The position numbers were made by a program, and so were the translations under genes. Under the pieces are notes generated by a model. It was not told where the DNA came from. It searched no databases and was given only the letters and a program-made list of their open reading frames with translations. Shown here piece after piece: positions 36,433-47,883 of a DNA stretch of 64,000 bases (within the stretch, counting starts at the first letter, position 1; each line of letters begins with the position of its first letter). This DNA is from Liolophura sinensis. Taxonomy: Eukaryota; Mollusca; Polyplacophora; Chitonida; Chitonidae. The stretch is from assembly GCF_032854445.1 (NCBI RefSeq), contig NC_088303.1, forward strand, positions 34,975,501-35,039,500. The letters are read 5' to 3'.

Positions 36433-36765
36433 GAATATTTATGCATCGAAGCTGAATATGGCTCCGTTAAATATTTTGTTGGAATAATTTAGAGGCCACC
36501 TGGTAAAGATGTAAACGACTTTAACAAGAAACTGCTAGATATGTTCGATACCTGCAGCAAAGAAAACAAATAACTGTAAATATGGGTGATTTTAATATTG
36601 ATTTATTCAAAACACCGCTCGTGTACAGTCTCACTCTAATTCACGTATTGACAACATTTTCTCCAATTCAACAGATAAGGAAAGGCTTTCGGGAATACTG
36701 CTAACAGATATAACCGACCACTATAGAATATTTTATATTATTAACTACAATACAAGGGCTGTGAA
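36433..36765 (+). pseudogene. LINE (non-LTR retrotransposon) endonuclease relic
   Basis: A broken frame reads an apurinic-like endonuclease. It shows EYGSVKYFVGII, a stop, then RPPGKDVNDFNKKLLDM, and after a frame change MGDFNIDLF (ATG at 36582), IDNIF and GILLTDITDHYRIF. RPP, GDFNID and DH are the family landmarks. In-frame stops and a frameshift show it is dead. The rest of the element is absent. Confidence 0.8.
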
Positions 36766-37940
36766 ATGGGTCTATTACTCTTCTTCAAGCTTCTGAGAAT
36801 ACCGGTATCTCGCCTGATTGAGCAGTTGGTAAAACTGCATAGTGTTTAAGTCATGTGATACATTTTAATGTTGATCTCTAAACAAACAAGAGGGGCAGAA
36901 TTATTGAAACTGTCATAAACAGATATTATTTCCAAATTATGTTAAGATCTTACCATTAAATCAGTAGGTAAGACCAAATTTATTATACTGTCACAACTAT
37001 GACTTTATGGTATGTGGATGGATTGCAGAGCAGTGACTTATAGAGGATATGATATGGAGTTGTAAATCATTGTGGTGGAAAAAAACACTGTGGGGAGTTC
37101 TTGCACAAGTTGACCACAGAGGCCTTAATATACAAATCACGCACTGCATTTGACAATCCGTGTACTAGGGGAGGCAACTGCAACCTTGTGAATAGCTGAG
37201 CAAAATGTTGAGCTATGAGGTAAAAGATTTCCTTGATCTTTTATATGCAAATCGTTACCGATGACTGGCTATCTGTGTACTATCTGGGTAGCCACTGCAA
37301 CCCTACGATTGATCAAAAAGTGGACACTGACAGCATTTGATCCCCTCTCACAATAGCTCTCATCACTTCGTAAGGCGCGCTAAAAAATTCATATAAGCAA
37401 GAACGTAAAAAGAAGGTAAATGCTAATTATAAATGAACAAGAGCGCATGCAGTGAAAGACTAGATGCTAAAACGTTTTAGCATAGGCTTGAATATTAATG
37501 CTGACTACTTAAACATGCTCTAAAATAATCACGTAAAACTAGTCGTCAATTAGTCTTAAGTCCTCATCCACAATTTTTGTTTTTGGCAAGATTTTCCTAG
37601 TTTGTACCGCTAATTCACCGAATGCAACACTGCAACTGTTTACCAGGGATTAAATTCAACCATTGTTTTATTATTATGGCAATGCACTAAACCTTTAGGA
37701 ACGAAAAAGGAACGTAATAAACCGTTATGTAGCCCTACTGGTCCTCCACAGGATAACCTGGCTTCAAACTACGACTTTCTAGTCCGCCACCTTAAAACTT
37801 GATTCTGAAACACGCATCCTTCTGGCCCATAAAGGGAAGAAGACAGTACAATTTTTCTTAAATTTCACTTTTCTTAAAAGTGGTTAAAACAAATCGTCAT
37901 CTCCCGACTTTGTAACTCATTTACGTGTATCGTAACGCCG

Positions 37941-38353
37941 AAATGGCGGCTTGAATCCCGGCATCGCTGCTGTAGCAGCTTTGTTTTAATCAACATTCAT
38001 CAATAAAATTGTTTCATGTGTTGGTTAGAATCATGTTCTGGAGAGAAAGTATTTGCATAAAGTATTATTACAAGGTTAATGACCGTGACACACTGCATTG
38101 ACCTCGCGTTATTCAGGATTTTTATACAAAATGTGCTGGTGGTGGCAGGGATGTAAAGCGAGCGTTAAAAGCGGCCGTGGGCTGTAAGGAGAATAGGTCC
38201 TATCTGCGCTTAATTATAGTCGACCATGAAAACGAAAGTTACCTGTGCAGGGGGATTGCCTACGTAAAGTACGCGCCATGAGCAGTCGAGTATTCTGGAT
38301 GTCATCAACACGGCACCTGTCACTTACATATAGAGTAGGTTTTAGTAACGTGA
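37941..38353. repeat. Dispersed direct repeat, copy 1 (~413 bp)
   Basis: Nearly identical to 39174-39593. Both start AAATGGCGGCTTGAATCCCG and end GGTTTTAGTAACGTGA, with about 95% identity by eye and small indels. No protein or clear terminal inverted repeats are seen. Confidence 0.9.
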
Positions 38354-39173
38354 ACTGACACCTTCTAGTTGTCGGTGTTTCAAGTTAGTCGCACTTTTGA
38401 TCAGTTGATCAGTGATCTCGGACATTTTGTGATACATTTTATGAGAAAACCACAAATGGTACATTCCTGAAACTTGGTTTCAACATACTTCATTTAGATA
38501 CGGAACCAAGTTAAGTTTTACGCTTATATTCCTGAACTTTAGTATGTGGTAGACCCGGGGATGTGCTCTTCAGAGTACAAATTTGGGCGTCCTCAGTCAA
38601 ATGACGTGGCGGCCAATAAGGGTTGAAGTGAAAACAGAACCCCATGTCCGATCGACTTGAAATTGGCCCACATAACAAGCGTTCCTAGAAAGCTATTTGG
38701 AGGAAGAAAGAATGCAATGTTTATGCAAATTAAGTTTTACCTGATACAGTGAAGTCACATGAAAACGAAAAAAATTTGAGGATTCTTGACACGTAGTTTG
38801 ACGTCCTAATCAGGATTCCACAAAAAAAATATTTTCCTGAGATGTATACTTTTGATGCAAATTGTGGAAAAAGGCAATTTCCCCATATTTACAGGTCACG
38901 TGACACAAAATTGTTGCAGTTGTGAAAATCGCTGTGTTTTAAAAAAGTGTACTGTACGCGTGTTGTCGTTCAGCTGTGTTAAAACCCAGAGGATATCCAG
39001 TCCTTCAAATATTCTGTAACGGTCGATTTGTTTTATTCGGCAGATGCCATATACAGGCTATACTGTGTATGTACAATGCACTGATGGCTACGAAGCGTGT
39101 ACGCGTTGTAAGCGTGTAAGTTGGTTATATATCAATGCGTGGACACCATTCAATTAGCCAGACGTTAACCTCC

Positions 39174-39593
39174 AAATGGCGGCTTGAATCCCGGCATCAC
39201 TGCTTTAGCAGCTATATTTTAATCAACATTCATCAATAAAATTGTTTCATTTTCATGTGTTGGTTAGAATCATGATCTGGAGAGAAAGTATTTGCAAAAA
39301 GCATTATTACAAACAAAGGTTAATGACCGTGACATCCTGCACTGATCTCGCGTTATTCAAGATTTTTGTACAAAATGTGTGGTGGCAGGGATGTAAAGGG
39401 AGCGTTAAAAGCGGCCATGGGCTGTAAGGAGAATAGGTCCTATCTGCGCTTAATTATAGTCGACCATGAAAACGAAAGTTACCTGTGCAGGGGGATTGCC
39501 CACGTAAAATACGCGCCATGAGCAGTCGAATATTCTAGATGTCATCAACACGGCACTTGTCACTTACATATAGAGTAGGTTTTAGTAACGTGA
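39174..39593. repeat. Dispersed direct repeat, copy 2 (~420 bp)
   Basis: Second copy of the 37941 repeat, 1.23 kb downstream in the same orientation. It differs by a few substitutions and insertions such as a TTTTCATG-type insertion near 39250. Confidence 0.9.
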
Positions 39594-40320
39594 CCAATTG
39601 TTATATAACCTTCGAATTCCAATGTTCCACCCGTGCCGTAATCTGAAAGCTTAACCTATATGTATAACACACACTCATAAAAGGACGGCCCCTATACAGA
39701 CCTATGACCGCTAGACTATATTTCTGTGAAATGACAGCGCGTACGTCTTGCTGCATGTAGTTTGTGCAGGCTTGTGTATACACGTATGAAATGACCTAAT
39801 ATATACCAGTACTGAAAATACATATATTTATATGCAAGATTAGACATCGATGCGTTCTATTGTCTGAGATCAAACTTATAGGCTAGTAATTAGACGTTTA
39901 GGTCTATACACCTTGTTATACAATTCCTACTTACTTGTGCAAGTACTTCGCATGGGTCACTCAGGTGGGGCCATCTGTCACCCTCTTTGTAGGCATTTCT
40001 GGAACACGGATATGCCCTATAGGCCTATCTGTATCTTTTTTATAAATGTTAATTCCACCGCAGGGACGAGATAGTGAAACAAAACCTCATGACTCCATTC
40101 CATTATCGTTCAGTGCATATCCAGTTTGCTCCAGCATTGCGTATGGGGATTGTAGTCCTAATGTCGTTAAATGCTTACATATTCTCCACAACTAACAAAT
40201 AGACATGTAATCGTTCTAAGATCATACGACAGAAGATAAGTGCGGGTATACGTCATTCTCGGTCATCCAATCAAACGCGTTGACGTGTCTGATGTCTGCA
40301 CCGAGAGCTAGCTGTATATA

Positions 40321-40756
40321 CAGGGTGGAGTAAAAGTCTGGACCCATAGGCAATTTACTATATAACAATTTATAGTTTACAGTAAGTGTTCGAACTGACT
40401 TCCACCTTCCTCCAAACACTTTCTTTCTCTGGAGACACATGATCTTTGCACATTTCGAAGCATATAGTTATTCCTTCTTATGGTTTCAATTTCTTGTGTG
40501 ATGTTATGTTTAAGTCCTTGTAATGTTCTTGGTTTGTTAGCATAAACCACTGATTTAAGATGTTCCCATAAGAAAATATCCAATGCACTCAAATTCGGTA
40601 TTGTTAGCTTCTCTGCCATGGGTAACAATCTGAAAGATAATAAATAAAATTAATAAAATTATACATGACACTTAAATGATTAAAATTATGTTAAAAATAA
40701 ATGAAAACAAATTCTATAGTAAATTGCCTATGGGTCCAGACTTACGCTCCACCCTG
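40321..40756 (-). mobile_element. Internally deleted Tc1/mariner-type element with intact TIRs
   Basis: Terminal inverted repeats of about 40 bp begin CAGGGTGGAG (40321) and end CTCCACCCTG (40756). Each is flanked by TA, the expected target duplication. Inside, on the minus strand (about 40628-40390), is the C-terminal part of a transposase: LSALDIFLWEHLKSVVYANKPRTL resembles the DxFLWGxLKSxVYxxKP signature of mariner-like transposases. The N-terminal half and the first two catalytic acids are missing, so it is non-autonomous. Confidence 0.88.
40377..40628 (-). pseudogene. Truncated mariner-family transposase C-terminus
   Basis: About 80 codons containing the third catalytic Asp context (LSALDIFLW) and the family's downstream helical tail with a CLEEGGSQFEHLL-like end. 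Everything upstream of the third catalytic acid is deleted. It cannot encode an active enzyme. Confidence 0.8.
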
Positions 40757-41121
40757 TACATGCATATAAACACTCAGTATGTATTCCGATTTCGGTTCTG
40801 ACTCTATAACAGCCGATCTTTTGTGACAACTCTTGTTTTATACTTCCAAAGAATTGGGGATGGAAACATAATGGATTTTGTCCTGCAGATCTCAGTTTCA
40901 CTGAAATGTTCATTCAAACTGTTATTGGTGAGTCTGTCGAGAACAACTCACATGAATTAAATGATCTAATCAGCTGACCAGAAATAAGTTGCAAAGTGTA
41001 TGGAGCTACTAAAGTTACCTCCGTGATTTTATGTAAATCATTTTCTTCTGCGCTGGACTGGAGCACGGTTAATTGTAGTTAAGCCTAAAAAAGTACTTCT
41101 CTATAACAGTGTATATATATA

Positions 41122-41163
<42 letters not shown>

Positions 41164-41814
41164 AGCTGGATTTAGGAACAATAATTTTTGGCGCTTTTTT
41201 CCTTTCTTTAAACATTCAATAACATATACATTTAACATGCGTGGAGGATACATAATACCCTCACATGAATGCACACACAAGAAGTATTCATTACATAAGT
41301 AGGCAGCTGTCATGTCAAAAATTGTTGTCCTCTTCTGATGATCGTGCTTCTCAACGGTGACGTTAATATTTTGCGTGTGGATAATTTGTGGAAGAGGCAA
41401 AATTAATGTGGCATTTCACCATAGAAAAATGACAAAACAATATGTTTCTTTAATACTAGAAATATAAACGTAATGAAAATTAGAAATTTATTTTATTGGA
41501 GCCGCACAAAACCAAACGGTTCAATATAAACTTGCCATATTGCGCGCCATATTGGCCTACTGAATGATCCTAGTATATTGGATGGAGTAGGGACGAACGT
41601 GTACACAGACAAGACACAGTAGGGAAAAATACCTGAAGGAAATACAAAAGACCCAAAATGTAACAAAGGGACGAAAGACCAAAATTAATATCGAGCTCGC
41701 GCAATGACACACATGTAAGTTAAAACAAATTGTTTTCAAAGTGGGCATAGATTACCTGTATTTCAAACGACATAATGTTGTAACCATCTAAACTTGCTAT
41801 TCATATTTTGTATT

Positions 41815-41975
41815 ATATTTTATTTATTTATTTATTTGATTGGTGTTTTACGCCGTACTCAATAATATTTCATTTATACGAAGGCCACCAGCATTATGGT
41901 GGGAGGAAACTGGGCAGAGCCCGGAAGAATCCCATTACCATCCGCAGGTTGCTGGAAGACCTTCTCCCGTTCGGC
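41815..41975 (-). mobile_element. SINE family A, 3' half, reverse orientation
   Basis: Starts with TTTATTTATTTATTTGATTG, then GTGTTTTACGCCGTACTCAA, CATTATGGTGGGAGGAAACT and CCGCAGGTTGCTGGAAGACC. It is cut before the tRNA head. Confidence 0.85.
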
Positions 41976-42479
41976 CTTATATCATATATCCATGTTTCGT
42001 TTTATAAAAGTTTGAGCTTGGAAGCAACTAAAATAAATATCTATATGTTAAAAGTCTTTGTTTTCAGCTTAAAACGCATTCTTTAAGTATTTCGCTTCAA
42101 AACTGGATCTCAGAACAGAGTGAAAACTAAAGCCAACCTACTAAAGGAAAAGTAAAGGAGGGCTGAGGCAGCGGAAGTAGTAATCCGCCCTTTAGGCGGT
42201 GGTTCAGGGTCCGCCTAGGCCCCGGAAGCCTCACCGTTTATACTGCTGGAGATGCAATGTAGGCAATTTCTGGTGAAAAAATTTTGACTTCTCTTGAACC
42301 AGTTTGTAAATTTTGTCTTTCCCATCAGCTCAATTCAGGTTTATAAACCGACTGTACACTAGCTTTGATGAACGCTCTTGCGAGAATCTTCTAATGGTGG
42401 CCAGTGCACATGGAAGCTTCCCAGTGTGGGCATTTTACCCACGTGGCTTTGTTATTATCGCTGACAGCTGTAACAGCGC

Positions 42480-42649
42480 CATCTGACGGGCCCCGCCATT
42501 GAGAGTTTCACTATCCACGTTCCGCCATTTTCTCTCTCTCTTCGAGCATAACAATGAGAGCTAAATAATAACCTTTTAAAAACAAAAAACTCATTCATAA
42601 TAGCAACTATGGACACTCAGGAAAGTCATGCAGAAAAACCGTATTCAAG
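42480..42649 (+). promoter_or_regulatory. Candidate promoter and first exon of the ZFP64 gene
   Basis: GC-rich sequence (GGGCCCCGCCATTG at about 42488) with a perfect YY1-type CCGCCATTTT at 42522-42531 precedes a CT-rich stretch. The ATG at 42609 opens 13 codons plus two bases before a good donor (TTCAAG|GTCAGT, 42650). The phase (2) does not match the ZFP64 exon at 47017 (needs 1), so another exon would be required between. Gene linkage is inferred from position only. Confidence 0.35.
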
Positions 42650-43373
42650 GTCAGTAATACTTAAAATCATCCTACATTCTGCTTTCAAACATGAAATGAT
42701 GTAGTGCGATACGCGGTGTGGGAACTGCTGGGTCGGGGGCCCTGATTTTCGCCCTGCCCAGGCCCGGGTAAACATCATTTATGTACGGCCTGAATGGATC
42801 CCCAGTGACCAACTGGACCGAGGGTTCCCGTCAACTTCTTCTTGCCTCTTTAGTTGTTGATGCCTGGCACTTGCAATACTATGTTCTGTAGGGTGATTGG
42901 CGTGAAGTTGGCAATGTCTGTTGTAGCTAGAATCGTAGACTTAGGCATTTAGTAGATCATTTTTAGTCCAACTTCAACGGGCACATGCTCTCATGATTTG
43001 AGAAGCAAAGATATGTGGGCCCCCTATTGATGCAGATTTGGCATTTAATATTTTACTCATCCTTTCAACCTTATTCAACATACACATATTCAGTTTCATA
43101 GAGTTCATAAAAGTTCAAAATTCTGATAGACCTAGTGAAGAATTTTAAGATTAAACTTAATCTAATTATCTAATGCAAAGTACTAAAGCCAAAGGGGGGG
43201 GGGGGGGGGGGGGAAACAAACAAACATAGGCCTATAGAGCAAAATTTACACCAAAACAAAACACATATTCATGGATCCACTGTATATTGCAGTGTTTTGA
43301 AAAAGAAAAACAGAGAAAGATATTCTTACACATGCAGGCCTGCCTTAATCTGTACCTTGTTTATGAGTTTGAG

Positions 43374-43650
43374 TGAGTGAGTGAGTGCTTGGGGTTTAAC
43401 GTCCAACTTAACAATTTTTCAGTCATATGACGACAAAGGAATCCTTAGGGTGCATGTATGTGTAATGTGCCTCCTTGTAGCAGGATGGATTTCGCCCGAG
43501 CCATTATACTGATACAAGTCAACCAGTCGTTGCACTATCCCCTTCATGCTGAACGCCAAGCGAGGAAGTTACAACTTCCTCTTTTAAAGTCTTAGGTGTG
43601 ACTCGATCAAGGATTGATCCTGGATCTACTATCACTGCCAATTAAATGGT
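43374..43650 (-). mobile_element. SINE family B, reverse orientation
   Basis: Begins GAGTGAGTGAGTGCTTGGGG (tail) followed by TTAACAATTTTTCAGTCATA, then CAGTCGTTGCACTATCC, GTTACAACTTCCTCTTTTAA and a GGATTGATCCTGGATCTAC head. Confidence 0.88.
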
Positions 43651-43669
43651 ATCATCTATGAAGGTGTAG

Positions 43670-43893
43670 GGGCCTCCGCGGGCAAGGTGGTTAGTATGCC
43701 TGGGCAGCACAATGACCCAGGAACTTCACACCAATGCGGTAAGCTCAAGCTGGCTTCGGTACGTAGGATGGTTTGTCAGCAACCTGCCGATGGTCATGCG
43801 TTTCCCCAACCATAACGCTGACTGCCATTGTATAAGTGAAATATTCTTGAATATGGTGTGCAAGACCAATCAAATGAATTAATAAAAAAAAAT
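43670..43893 (+). mobile_element. SINE family A, nearly complete
   Basis: The tRNA-like head GCAAGGTGGTTAGTATGCC leads to GTAAGCTCAAGCTGGCTTC, GTCAGCAACCTGCCGATGG and the end GACCAATCAAATGAATTAAT. It abuts the reverse family-B copy at 43650. Confidence 0.82.
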
Positions 43894-43914
43894 ATCAGGG
43901 TGTAGGGCAGTGAT

Positions 43915-44168
43915 TGTGTATGCTATCAACCCTGTCTTGTTCCACAAGCTTACCATGAACATCTCTGAACTTCTGGTGCTGGATTCAATACACTAAATAC
44001 TAAATTTGCTGTCAGCCAACTAACCTGTCTGCCCGTACTCATGGTTGTGTTAGCTATCAATTCCAGGTAAGTAACGCATGTGTCATCACTAATAAATCCA
44101 CACAAGCAAAAAACTGGTGGAAATTGAACAGGATAAGTTCTAACTCCAACCACCATGTTGGTTGAGCA
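43915..44168. mobile_element. Fold-back element, single-arm fragment
   Basis: One arm of the 21445-22200 family: GCTATCAACCCTGTCTTG, ACAAGCTTACCATGAACATC, AGCTATCAATTCCAGGTAAG and TAAGTTCTAACTCCAACC are recognisable. The second arm is missing. Confidence 0.75.
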
Positions 44169-45034
44169 AATCAAGATGGTGCAAAAATGTCACAGGCCTA
44201 GGCTACATGTAATATTCACTGATTCTTTGAGTGCTGAATGGACTGGTGCTGAATGCCAGTGAACTGATCAGTTTTTGGAAAGTTTGATGTGTCAGAGAAA
44301 CATGCAACCATAAATGACCAGTTTCTAACACATTGTACCAGAAGTCCATTACCCAGAAGTATGCAACTTCCCGATAGCTAGTCTCCTCGGCACAGTACAC
44401 ATGTTACGTCATGTGTAGAAACTCTCTTGGGTGAACTGAATCATAGGAAATCTAATGTAAACGGCTGCTACAAAAACTGCACTCGCCTTGAAACCGAAAC
44501 TAGGTATTTAAAAACTATGGTTTCCCTAATCATTGTTGCTAAGCAGTTAATAACCCATTGACCATTTTTATATTTCCAAGCAACTCAAAGACATTGTTGT
44601 CCTTTTACAAAACTCTTCGTTGTTGTAATTTTTTTTAAGTGTACTTCAATACAACTGCGTTTGGAACATTTTTTTCCCACCATACATCAGCCGTTTCTCC
44701 AACGTTTGGTGCGCAATAGGTAGAGAAAAAAACACAAGGCTGCGCAGATAATGTGTTAGAGATCGAAGAAAAGTGTAAAGTGCTGTGGAGACTAGCTATA
44801 GAGAAGTTGCATACTTCTAGGTAATGGACTTTTGATAGTGTTTACCTGTACACACAGAGTGGCAACAGAGCCAGTTATTTTGGTCATTACATGGATACAT
44901 GGTAGAGGACAGTGTGCTTTTAATGCATTATACAGGCAGCCATGTCTGAAATGTCACCAAATGTTCTCTGCTACTCAAATACTGTTCTTGGGTCAAAACC
45001 CTCAAATACTGTACCAAGCTCCTCTTTCTCTACT

Positions 45035-45290
45035 GGCCCTGTTAGCACAGTTGGTCGAGCGTCCCCTTCGGGAGTGGTAGATCCAGGGTCAATCCTTGGT
45101 CGGTCACACCTAAGACCTTAAAAGAGGAAGTTGTAACTTCCTTGCATGGCGTTCAGCATAAAAGAGCAATGGAAATCTGTCCTGCAACAAGGAGGCACAT
45201 TACATGAACTCTAAGGATTCCTTGTCGTCATATGACTGAAAAATTGTTAAGTACGATGTTAAATCCCCAACACTCACTCACTCACCTCTC
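45035..45290 (+). mobile_element. SINE family B with well preserved tRNA head
   Basis: The head GGCCCTGTTAGCACAGTTGG, TCGAGCGTCCCCTTCGGGAG and B box AGATCCAGGGTCAATCC lead to GAAGTTGTAACTTCCT and the tail GTACGATGTTAAATCCCCAA, then (CACT)n. An internal deletion of about 60 bp has removed the middle. Confidence 0.88.
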
Positions 45291-46249
45291 ACTCCTCTCT
45301 CTCTAGAATCACAACACATTTTCAAAGTGTATGTGGTGTGTGAATTGGGGTGTCCACCTCAACTTCATTCAGCGAAAACCAATATAACAATATATTAAAA
45401 TGTATGGATATTTTTTTATTGTTGATTTATTAAAAATATGCATAGTGATACAGGTATTAAGGCAGTGCAGAATATAGGAAATAAAAAGCCATTAAAGATC
45501 TTTTGACAGAAGGCTAAGCAGAAGTAAAAAAAAAAAGATCGACTGGATTCAGTTTCGTGAAACTCCTGTGCATGTATGTTCCATGGAACCAATTTCCTTC
45601 AGGGAGTACATACAGCTACATACACTTAAAATTTGAGTTTTTATAAGCTGACTGCTTGGTGCCAAGTACAAAAACATTTTTTTTATACCTTTTAGAGGTG
45701 CCCAAATCACTGCATACCCATATTCAGGGTTGAGGTTTACCCTGTTAAATTCAACTTGAATGTTCCCCAAAATTCTATATATATGTGTACTGACTGTACA
45801 AAATTTAATTTTTACATATACTTTGGTATGGAAAACATCAATTTTGGGTTTTTTAATATCTGGAAATACATGTAATTTATCCCAAATTAACCTACTTCCT
45901 GGGTGCCCAAATTCCAAAGCTGTATTTGGCATTGAATTCATGAGTTTGCTGGGGAGACATGGTTGTCATGCAGTGTGCATGAAGGGGACATAACTCTATG
46001 GCTTTGGTAAATTTGGAGCAGAAGGAACTACTGTAATTCTTCAACCATTTCACAAGGTGTTTCAAGCGTATTCTGAAGGCTTTATTCTGTGTAGACTGAT
46101 ATAATTATACTTTTTGTGAAGCCCTAAAATTGACCAATGCACCCAATGTCGTTTTGTCTCCAAATCAAATTAAAAATGTGCATAAATTGCATTGTGCATA
46201 AGTTGCTCTGTCATATGTGCAATGGTTGAGGAAATAGAGTACTGGATCT

Positions 46250-46851
46250 GGAGAATCATGTCATGTTCCATAAGCCTACCTTGAACACCTCTGTACTTTC
46301 CTTGCTGGCTTTAATAAACTACTGTTGGGCACCAAATAATTTGTCTGTCCATAGTCATAGTCGTTTCAGCTATCAATTCCAGGTAGGTGTTCCTATGTGC
46401 CATCACTAATGAATCCACACAAGCATGAAACTAGGGGAAACTGGATAAATTCTAACTCCAACCGCCATGTTTGAATGCATACTCCTCACAGCAAGCGAAT
46501 CATGAAACAATTATCAATGCCACTATTAGGCAAATTAGATCTTTTGACACGCATACTGGATAATTGTTTAGGATCAGTCTTACCAGTAATGACATAGAAG
46601 GAACCCATAGTCAACATTGATGAATAAAAAATTTTAAAAAACAATTAAAGAATAGATTAAACAAGATGTTCAGAATACATAAATTGCTAGTAATGTCAGT
46701 AGTTATCTCCCTTGTAGGGGCTGTGAGGAGTATGCATTCAAACATGGCGGCTGTAGGTAGAATTTATGGAATTTCTTCTAGTTTCATACTTGTGTGGATT
46801 CAGAGGTGTTCAAGGTAAGCTTATGGAACAAGTCATTGCTGTGATAGTATG
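46250..46851. mobile_element. Fold-back DNA transposon, copy 2, just upstream of ZFP64 exon
   Basis: Same family as 21445-22200. The left arm (CATAAGCCTACCTTGAACAC to CTCCAACCGCCATGTTTGAA) and spacer (CAGTAATGACATAGAAGGAA) are followed by a shorter right arm. That arm runs from TGTGAGGAGTATGCATTCAA to CAAGTCATTGCTGTGATAGT and lacks about 100 bp. It ends 165 bp before the exon at 47017. Confidence 0.85.
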
Positions 46852-47016
46852 TATACGTGAAGTTACATATACATACACCACATGCCGTACGCACAGCTAA
46901 GCCTACAGGTACTGTAAGTTTAGTGCAAGTGGGTTGACAGTGTTTTTTATGATTTGTAAATCCAAAGCATGTTCACACCAGTGACTGATGAGTGTATGTT
47001 TTTGGTTTGCTTGCAG

Positions 47017-47883
47017 CCGTAGTGGACACACACATTTGTGGAGCATGTCACATGCACTTCAACGATGTCCAGATGTTCCTTCAGCACAAACAACAGGGAT
47101 GTCTACAACAGAGTGCTACCACAGCAGATGGCTCTCTTCAAGGGCCTCACCAGGGAATGTTGTCTGCTGCCGGTGCAACCCACCCTTTGGATTCCCAAAA
47201 CCACTTGCCTCGACCGAAAGGGTTGAAGTACACAAGTGTTGATAGAGTACAAGTGTCTTCTGCAAATGAACATGGAAATATTACAAGTGTTGATAGCTTT
47301 GGTACTTCTCTGTATCACCAAGGGCAACAGCCACAGCAGCAACAACAACAACAGCGACATGTGGACTTACAGTCATCCATGATACTGGATGGTCCACAAG
47401 AGTTGGAGAATTCTGACTCTCTTATTGATGGCAGTGGGATGGCTTCAGCCACTGGACAAAGCTTGAACCAGATCTCACACACTTCGTTGACAGTTCCTGT
47501 ATCAGTGCAAGAAAAAACGACAATTTTCAATTCAAGCACCCTAGAATCAGATAGCACAAGATTAAGCGAACCACTTCAAAAAGCATGTGTACAAGGATCG
47601 ACAAACAGTGAAACGCATGAACTTGAAGTTCCAGTGAATCAGAGTTTGACAGAAGCAATCCCACCAGAACTATCTGCAGGTTTCAGTCAGGACAACATCA
47701 GCCAGTCTAATGGAACTAACACAAACTTCATACAGGTAGAGAATGATATAACTTTGTCTGAGAAAAATTCAGTGTTCTCTCCACCGAGAAATTTGATTTC
47801 ACAAACAAACGCTACTGACAAGATCCTTCACACAGTCCTAGAAGTGTCTCCACCTTTTGTGTCCTCATCGCAGCAAAACAGAG
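47017..47883 (+). CDS. ZFP64: ZFP64 exon with atypical C2HC finger and Ser/Gln-rich linker
   Basis: The acceptor GGTTTGCTTGCAG ends at 47016, the donor is GTATGT at 47884, and it is phase 1 in and out. Cys-Cys-His-Cys (CGAC...HKQQGC) replaces C2H2, as in vertebrate ZFP64. The rest is low-complexity, with a poly-Q stretch near 47330-47355. Confidence 0.92.
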
